In this document: positions 60,001 through 64,000 of the stretch, piece by piece | Numbering within the stretch: position 1 is the first letter of the stretch | Layout of the letters: every line of letters begins with the position of its first letter | Assembly (NCBI RefSeq): GCF_006716745.1 | Contig: NZ_VFPP01000001.1 | Coordinates: forward strand, 5,653,386-5,717,385 | Length of the DNA: 64,000 nt | Direction: 5' to 3' | Source of the DNA: Saccharothrix saharensis | GTDB lineage: Bacteria > Actinomycetota > Actinomycetes > Mycobacteriales > Pseudonocardiaceae | The notes under the pieces: model-generated | What the model saw: the letters and a program-made list of their open reading frames with translations, nothing else | The model's database searches: none | Told to the model about the DNA's origin: nothing | Made by a program: the position numbers and the translations under genes

Positions 60001-60123
60001 GCTCCGGAAGATGTGCACCAGAATTTCTTGCGACTTCCCGATAAGGTGGACGTCGAGTTTATGGCCAGTGGTGATGAGGCTTTGCTCGTCGCCTTGAAGA
60101 ACGCCCTTTTCTTCACCGATTGA
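57064..60123 (+). CDS. Bacterial NACHT NTPase (NLR-like), probable anti-phage defence protein
   Basis: About 1019 aa from ATG 57064; a GTG five codons earlier is possible. Residues 1-90 (YGDAVKLLGGDTGLVKLLDR, VGKHLLSSLRDRV) look like the helical N-terminal NNH7-type domain of actinobacterial NACHT proteins. The NACHT module has Walker A VVLGQPGAGKSLLTKM (near 334), Walker B PVVLLDGFDELL (near 403), sensor VTTRVAVANRARL, and the downstream YEFLHATFGEYLVARLV (near 639). The C-terminal 380 residues are an unassigned helical region, perhaps the sensor. Codon choice becomes AT-richer after about 59680. bNACHT proteins of this type protect against phages; the trigger and effector here are unknown. 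Confidence 0.85.
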   Translation: MRRSFSYGDAVKLLGGDTGLVKLLDRVSAATVLATGGIDLLDARTEVVRVGKHLLSSLRDRVTGLHRVDRTRLLEAAHSILVVTSFFEALDEAGLPFRLRITKGEQVVLTGGTWSGSKRAVDLVELLSNTTVPVPSAELPPDAVIGDITAFYRFTAGEVVAFLAGFDAWDDLPPDERQRFVAAAQDVPVRAVSLYRARYRQLAVDCPEFAVWTSGIEHAATRAEVRTALEDMRGLLRRLAGAQPPDDRRAALARSYRAELDRPVVAGEVSSGLVLPALRQAYVAPRFMVAKADQGDDVSQDGWWSGVPVRADLDDYLAGYFTSSRATTAPLVVLGQPGAGKSLLTKMLAAQLPAEDFLPIRVVLRDVATDTTLQDQVEAAVTHATGERLTWPDLVRSAGPAIPVVLLDGFDELLQATGTSKSDYLARVREFQQREAAQGRAVIFVVTTRVAVANRARLAGSTVVLKLEPFADDQVRRWLDVWNTANPSATLSPEVALRFADLAGQPLLLFMLALYNAEGNALEAEGAELAKARLYERLLTRFARREVDKSLRDALDDQVDRAVEEELVRLSVVAFAMFNRGVQWIDETELDSDLNALLNPGARGVRDKLRLSSAQLAVGRFFFVHAARAAHDDQVSRTYEFLHATFGEYLVARLVHRVSLDVLAHVTRPRYGRQEIDTGWLEPVLSFAPLATRAPVVSFLRELFDDTPAADRTALYGLFTDLVDTVQHRPPGTGHPDYVPRPLPVARRIAACTANLVTLAVVVRGRLAEDDLRPTEWHALVLLWQSQLGGEESVRLTDVLDIERLRVNGQATLAVVLRKDRSPLPVDMAWLSDLGPDTQGAILPPLLDDFRRWETFRPTWSGGHALHTLEPLMANMGSAVNSFVPHQGEFHSLARLLLVVLVSSNPAERFAAYVTTLSALRNEAFRAGTAYSTLLFNALAADEVATVPLLREAVVAAPIARPRSMALNRCISRLYRETVAPEDVHQNFLRLPDKVDVEFMASGDEALLVALKNALFFTD

Positions 60124-60125
60124 GG

Positions 60126-61019
60126 TCACATCGCGCGGTAGTCGCGGGGGGAGAAGCGGGGACCTCGGCGGGGCTTCGTGACGCCTGAGGCGAGGATGTA
60201 GCGGACGGCGCGGTGGCGTTGCGGGGTGTAGGGGGCCAGGAGTTCGGCCATGCGGTCGTCGTCCACGGCCTCGCCGACCAGTGCCCAGCCGACGATGCCG
60301 GCCAGGTGGTAGTCGCCGAAGCTGACCGCGTCCGGGTCGCCCCACGCCCGTTGCGCGACCTCCGCGGCCGTCCAGACGCCGATGCCCGGCACCTTCCGCA
60401 GCAGGTCGCGGCCCTCCTGGCCGCCCAGCTCGCACGCCCGTTCCAGCCGGTGCGCCACCTGGGCCGCGGCGATCAGGGCGCGGCGGCGGCCGCCGTCCAC
60501 GCCCGCCCGGTGCCACTCCCAGTCCGTGATCCCCAGGACCGCGCGCGGCGTCGGCGGGACGAACAGGTCGGCCGGTCCCGGTGCGGGCGTGCCGAACCGG
60601 CGCGTCAGCTCCCGGTACGACCGGAACGCCTCCACGCCCGTCACCTTCTGCTCCAGGATCGCGGGCAGCAGCACGTCCCACACGCGGCCCGTCGTGCCGA
60701 GCCGGATGCCGGGACGTCGCCGCCGCGTCTGCTCGACCAACGGGTGGTGGCACTCGAACGCCGAGTCGTCGTCCGCCGCGCCCAGCAACGCCGGCAGGCC
60801 GTCCAGCAACCACTGCGCGCCGTCACCCCACGCGTCCGCCTCCACCACGTCGGTGCGGCGGACGCGCAGGGTGGCCGGGCCCGCCGGGGTGTTGGCGGCC
60901 AGCCACACCCCGTCGGGCCCCGCGCGGAACGTGGGGTCGCCCGCGCCCCGCCGCAACGGCATCAGCAGCGCGCCGAGGTCCAGCGGGAACGTCGGCGTCC
61001 ACGTCCTAGACGGCATCAC
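60126..61019 (-). CDS. AlkA-like DNA-3-methyladenine glycosylase (HhH-GPD)
   Basis: 297 aa. An N-terminal AlkA-like beta region (FPLDLGALLMPLRRGAGDPT) precedes the HhH-GPD fold. LLPAILEQKVTGVEAFRSYR is a typical AlkA helix. The helix-hairpin-helix is DLLRKVPGIGVWTAAEVAQR, and the catalytic Asp is in VSFGDYHLAG. It excises alkylated purines to start base-excision repair. Stops of this gene and the NACHT gene are 2 bp apart, leaving no room for a separate terminator. Confidence 0.88.
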   Translation of the reverse strand: MMPSRTWTPTFPLDLGALLMPLRRGAGDPTFRAGPDGVWLAANTPAGPATLRVRRTDVVEADAWGDGAQWLLDGLPALLGAADDDSAFECHHPLVEQTRRRRPGIRLGTTGRVWDVLLPAILEQKVTGVEAFRSYRELTRRFGTPAPGPADLFVPPTPRAVLGITDWEWHRAGVDGGRRRALIAAAQVAHRLERACELGGQEGRDLLRKVPGIGVWTAAEVAQRAWGDPDAVSFGDYHLAGIVGWALVGEAVDDDRMAELLAPYTPQRHRAVRYILASGVTKPRRGPRFSPRDYRAM

Positions 61020-61025
61020 TGACCA

Positions 61026-62102
61026 TCACACATCGGCGGAGAACCGCACACCACCCTCGGGCAGCACGACACCCGGCCACACGCGGGCACCGTTGACCAG
61101 CTCGCACCGGGCCCCGACGACCGCGTTGTCCCCGATCACCGCGTCCGACACGACCGCACCGGCCTGGACCAGCGAGTTCGCGCCGAGCACGCTGCGCTCC
61201 ACGCGCGCACCCTCGCCGACCACCGCGCCGTCGAACAGCACCGAGCCGTCCACGACCGCGCCGGCCGCGACCGTGCAGTTCGCCCCGATCGTCGCACCGC
61301 CCGTGACCACGGCGTCCTCGTCCACCTCCGCGCCGTCGAGCACGACCGCGTCACCCCGCAGCGCCAGCGCGGCCGTCGGCGCGATGCCGCGCACGAGGTC
61401 CGCCGAGCCCTGCACGAACGCGGCCGGCGTGCCCAGGTCCAGCCAGTACGACGCGTCCACGTACCCCTGCACCCGCGCACCCGACGCCAGCAGCCCGGGG
61501 AACGTCTCCCGCTCCACCGACACCGGCCGACCGGCGGGGATGGCCTCGATCACCTCGCGCCGGAACACGTAGCAGCCCGCGTTGATCTGGTCCGTCGGCG
61601 GGTTCTCGGTCTTCTCCAGGAACGCCGTGACGCGACCGTCGTCGTCGGTCGGCACGCAGCCGAACCGGCGCGGGTCGTCCACCCGGACCAGGTGCAGCGT
61701 CACGTCCGCCTCGTTCTTGCGGTGCGTGTCGACCACGGCACGCAGGTCGACGCCCGACAGGATGTCGCCGTTGAACACCACGACGTCGCGTTCCCGCAGC
61801 TTGTGGGCGACGTTGCGGATCGCGCCCGCCGTGTCCAGCGGCACGTCCTCGACCACGTACTCCAGCTCGAGGCCGAGCGCCGAGCCGTCGCCGAAGTGCT
61901 CCTGGAAGACCTCGGCCTTGTACGACGTGCCGAGCACGACGTGCGTCATGCCGGCTTCCCGGATCCGCGACAGCAAGTGGGTGAGGAACGGCACCCCGGC
62001 GGTCGGCAGCATGGGCTTGGGCGCGGACAGTGTCAGTGGTCGCAGCCGGGTTCCCTTGCCCCCGACCAGAACCACTGCCTCGGCCCCGTGCAGCTCCGAC
62101 AT
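61026..62102 (-). CDS. Mannose-1-phosphate guanylyltransferase-like NDP-sugar pyrophosphorylase
   Basis: About 358 aa from the ATG at 62102. The N-terminal nucleotidyltransferase has AVVLVGGKGTRLRPLTLSAP (GGxGTRLxPLT), KPMLPTAGVPFL, VVFNGDILSG (metal Asp), FLEKTENP, and YWLDLGTPAAF. The C-terminal 100 residues form left-handed beta-helix hexapeptide repeats (GATIGANCTVAAGAVVDGSV). It matches the actinobacterial GDP-mannose pyrophosphorylase (called manB/Rv3264c in M. tuberculosis), supplying GDP-mannose for wall glycolipids and glycoproteins. The two-gene distance from wbbL reflects insertion of the NACHT and glycosylase genes. Confidence 0.88.
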   Translation of the reverse strand: MSELHGAEAVVLVGGKGTRLRPLTLSAPKPMLPTAGVPFLTHLLSRIREAGMTHVVLGTSYKAEVFQEHFGDGSALGLELEYVVEDVPLDTAGAIRNVAHKLRERDVVVFNGDILSGVDLRAVVDTHRKNEADVTLHLVRVDDPRRFGCVPTDDDGRVTAFLEKTENPPTDQINAGCYVFRREVIEAIPAGRPVSVERETFPGLLASGARVQGYVDASYWLDLGTPAAFVQGSADLVRGIAPTAALALRGDAVVLDGAEVDEDAVVTGGATIGANCTVAAGAVVDGSVLFDGAVVGEGARVERSVLGANSLVQAGAVVSDAVIGDNAVVGARCELVNGARVWPGVVLPEGGVRFSADV

Positions 62103-62257
62103 GCCGTTTTTCCTCCTCGGCTTACTTCCACCCGTAGTTTGCGAATACTCTGGCATGAGCACTCCGGCGGCACGGGCGGTGGTCCGTGTCGACGAGCGTC
62201 ACCGATCGGCACGCCGGCGTCCCCCAGCCGGCCCAAGGCAACGCAGGAGAGATCCGG

Positions 62258-62638
62258 ATGGACCCCCGCGCTCGGGCCGACGCGGCGCTGGCCCGTGCTC
62301 GTGCACGTGGCATCCACGTCGTGACGCCGGACAACATGACGTCGCCCATGGACTCGTCGGCGACCCAGCAGATCCCGCGCGCGATGGTCAACGCGGTCGA
62401 CCCGCGTGGCGGCGACCCGGACTCGACCATGGTGCTGGCCGCGCACGTCGCCGCAGGTCAACCGGCCCCACCCCCGCCGCCCGCCCCGGAACCGGAGCCC
62501 GAGCTCCGCGTGGCACCGGGCCCGGTCCCGACCGTCCAGCAGGTCCCGACCGCCCGCCCGTCGCTGTCCCAGCGCCTCTCCGGCGGCCAGCCCCCGCACC
62601 CCCCGGGCCTCTCCCGACGCCTCAACGGCGACTCCTGA
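62258..62638 (+). CDS. Conserved actinobacterial hypothetical protein, Pro-rich
   Basis: 126 aa from the ATG at 62258, preceded by CAGGAGAG. It begins DPRARADAALARARARGIHV and continues VTPDNMTSPMDSSATQQIPR, a pattern I associate with small conserved proteins beside the GDP-mannose pyrophosphorylase gene. The second half is Pro/Glu-rich and probably disordered, ending LSRRLNGDS. No signal peptide. Function unknown. Its TGA lies 5 bp before repeat cluster E. Confidence 0.65.
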   Translation: MDPRARADAALARARARGIHVVTPDNMTSPMDSSATQQIPRAMVNAVDPRGGDPDSTMVLAAHVAAGQPAPPPPPAPEPEPELRVAPGPVPTVQQVPTARPSLSQRLSGGQPPHPPGLSRRLNGDS

Positions 62639-62642
62639 CCCC

Positions 62643-62812
62643 CGCGCGTGTCGAACCCCCGGACCCCGTGAGTCGTACGTCCAGGCCCCGGGAGTCCTAC
62701 GTTCGCGTACCCCGAGTTCCACGCTCACGACGCCCCGCGGGGTACCTGAGTGGTGAATTCAGGGGTCCTGGGCGTTCGACTCTCGGGACCTGAGCGTTCG
62801 ACACGCGCGTTT
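62643..62812. repeat. 22-bp repeat family, cluster E: 170-bp inverted structure
   Basis: Perfect terminal arms CGCGCGTGTCGAAC (62643-62656) and GTTCGACACGCGCG (62796-62809) bound four degenerate forward units and three reverse units, meeting near 62737 at CCCCGCGGGG. An exact core lies at 62786-62802. The structure fills the space between the convergent hypothetical and Nudix genes. Confidence 0.85.
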
Positions 62813-63355
62813 TCAGAGGTGGACCCGCGCGGCGGTGAGGAGGGGGTGCAGGTCGTCGGTGTCCGGGGGGAGGGCGGTGGCGGGCCACCAGGCCAGGTCG
62901 AGGGATTCGGCGCTGCGGAGGGGGCTGGCGTCGAGCGGGGCGCGGACCAGGAAGCGGACGTCGAAGTGACGGGTCGGCTTGCCCAGCGAGCACGTGATCG
63001 GGTGCACGTCCAGGTGCACCGGTTCCGGCGAGATCCGCAGGTCGGCGATCCCGGACTCCTCCCTCGCCTCACGCAGCGCCGCGCCCGCCAGCGTCGTGTC
63101 CGACGCCTCGCAGTGCCCGCCCAGCTGCAACCACCGACCCACCCGCGGGTGCAGGGTCAGCAGCACCCGCTCCCCGGACGCGTCCACCACCAGCGCCGAC
63201 GCCGTGATGTGACCCGGCTCGCACGACCGCAGGCACGCGTCCTCCCGGGCCGCCAGGAACCCCAGGTACGCCTGCCGCAACGACTCCTGCGTCCGGTCCG
63301 CGGGACGCCAAGCGCCCAACGTCGCCACCGCGTCCGCGTGCAACGACGGGTTCAC
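62813..63355 (-). CDS. Nudix hydrolase
   Basis: 180 aa. The Nudix box [25 protein letters not shown] matches GX5EX7REUXEEXGU, centred near residue 90. [18 protein letters not shown] is the strand before it, and the C-terminal part includes [12 protein letters not shown] and [11 protein letters not shown]. It hydrolyses a nucleoside diphosphate linked to some moiety; substrate unknown. The start overlaps the fbiB stop by 4 bp (ATGA), so it is downstream in the fbi operon, an arrangement seen in other actinobacteria. Confidence 0.9.
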   Translation of the reverse strand: MNPSLHADAVATLGAWRPADRTQESLRQAYLGFLAAREDACLRSCEPGHITASALVVDASGERVLLTLHPRVGRWLQLGGHCEASDTTLAGAALREAREESGIADLRISPEPVHLDVHPITCSLGKPTRHFDVRFLVRAPLDASPLRSAESLDLAWWPATALPPDTDDLHPLLTAARVHL

Positions 63356-63999
63356 CGCTCCAGGAACCTCTCGTCCGACTCCGGCAGCGGCCGCGGCGTC
63401 AGCTCCGCCTCCGGGTGCCCGATCGCCACCGCGCCCAACGGCTCCCAGTCGTCCGGCACGCCCAGCACGTCACGCACCACGTCCGCGCAGAAGATCGTGG
63501 ACGACACCCAGCACGACCCGAGCCCCTCGGCGGCCAACGCCACCAGCAGCCCCTGCACGGCCGCACCACCGGCGACCGTGAACATCGTCCGCTCCGCCGC
63601 CGCACGCCGCTCGTCCGGGTACGAGTGCGCCCCCGCCCGCACCAGGAACGGCACGACGACCTCCGGCGCGGCACGCAGGATGTCACCCCGCGCCACCCGC
63701 GCCTCGACCCGCTCCTCCGGCAACCCGTCACCCCGCAGGTCCGCCCGCCACCGCTCGGCCATCGCGTCGAGCAACGCCGCCCGCAGCGCGGTCAACCGCA
63801 CGAACCGCACCGGCCGCGTGTGGTGCGGCGCGGGCGCCGTCAACGCCGCCGCCACCGCGCGCCGCACGGCCTCCACCGACACCGGCGACGCCGAGAACGA
63901 CCGCACCGACCGGCGCAACAACACCGCCTCGGCCCGCCCCTGCGCCACCGCCTCGGCCGTGCCCAGCCGGAACAGGTCGTCCGCCACCGGCCGGGCCAG
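63352..63999 (-). CDS. fbiB: Coenzyme F420:L-glutamate ligase FbiB, C-terminal FMN domain, 5'-truncated by the window edge
   Basis: 216 visible residues; the frame stays open to the right edge, and the GTG at 63987 is internal. The visible part begins [20 protein letters not shown] then [56 protein letters not shown], and [19 protein letters not shown]. These are the nitroreductase-like C-terminal domain of actinobacterial FbiB, which helps complete F420 and its polyglutamate tail. The gamma-glutamyl ligase domain and probably fbiA lie beyond base 64000. A stand-alone nitroreductase is less likely. Confidence 0.88.
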   Translation of the reverse strand: MARPVADDLFRLGTAEAVAQGRAEAVLLRRSVRSFSASPVSVEAVRRAVAAALTAPAPHHTRPVRFVRLTALRAALLDAMAERWRADLRGDGLPEERVEARVARGDILRAAPEVVVPFLVRAGAHSYPDERRAAAERTMFTVAGGAAVQGLLVALAAEGLGSCWVSSTIFCADVVRDVLGVPDDWEPLGAVAIGHPEAELTPRPLPESDERFLER

Positions 64000-64000
64000 G

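Noticed and set aside
1..64000. tRNA, rRNA, tmRNA or riboswitch genes
   Set aside because: No cloverleaf-like or conserved riboswitch cores were recognised by eye on either strand. A covariance-model scan would be decisive.
1..64000. Prophage, integrated plasmid or large biosynthetic cluster
   Set aside because: No integrase, phage structural, replication, PKS or NRPS genes are present; accessory genes appear singly among conserved core genes.

Overview
The window is very GC-rich, densely packed and strongly GC3-biased, with many GTG starts and ATGA/GTGA overlaps. It looks like the chromosome of an actinomycete of the Pseudonocardiales (Saccharothrix/Actinosynnema/Lentzea-like; inferred from gene content and order, not from a search). 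Several blocks match, from memory, the order of the Mycobacterium tuberculosis core region around Rv3264c-Rv3285: biotin carboxylase, Maf, AccE, AccD, BirA, PH-domain protein; GtrA, PurK, PurE, acyl-CoA dehydrogenase; LCP protein, rhamnose synthesis, WbbL, GDP-mannose pyrophosphorylase; and FbiB at the right edge.

Layout. 0-9 kb: a gamma-glutamylcyclotransferase cut by the left edge, a DUF559 nuclease-like gene, a PE-like/PPE/EspG operon for a type VII (ESX) substrate, a lipoprotein, GNAT, a HAD hydrolase with an RraB-like tail, and the acyl-CoA carboxylase alpha chain. 9-17 kb: dicarboxylate symporter, Maf, carboxylase epsilon and beta chains, divergent biotin ligase, HMG-CoA lyase and CbiZ. 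17.2-20.9 kb: a YbaB-like / WXG100-like / 878-aa TNT-type NAD-glycohydrolase toxin / immunity operon. 20.9-33 kb: two-component system, HisN, beta-propeller, LysR, two GtrA paralogues, a membrane-spanning sigma factor fused to a zinc finger and extracellular domain, a degenerate GGDEF-like protein, a secreted ricin-type lectin, and a GntR/ABC operon. 33-41 kb: purKE, acyl-CoA dehydrogenase, small secreted and membrane proteins, an ArsR/SRPBCC pair, DoxX and TIGR03089. 41-57 kb: two LCP ligases, RmlB, RmlD, an XRE/DUF397/SdpI module, an orphan Imm1 gene and six glycosyltransferases ending with WbbL. 57-60 kb: a bacterial NACHT NTPase, probably anti-phage. 60-64 kb: AlkA-like glycosylase, GDP-mannose pyrophosphorylase, Nudix and partial FbiB.

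How the genes work together. The carboxylase genes with BirA supply carboxylated acyl-CoAs for lipid synthesis. RmlB/RmlD, WbbL, the other glycosyltransferases, the LCP proteins and the mannose-1-phosphate guanylyltransferase form a cell-envelope polysaccharide region. Two loci (1.5-4 kb and 17-21 kb) encode probable type VII substrates, but no ESX core machinery is present here.

The most unusual non-coding signal is a family of about 22-bp repeats built on the core GTCGAACGCTCAGGTCC. It occurs in five clusters (391-500, 1466-1532, 9183-9303, 39964-40171, 62643-62812). Each sits immediately at gene 3' ends and is arranged as tandem plus inverted copies that can form very long hairpins. The best protein-level candidates for novel biology are the NACHT protein, the TNT toxin operon, the sigma/zinc-finger/extracellular fusion and the HAD-RraB-like fusion.
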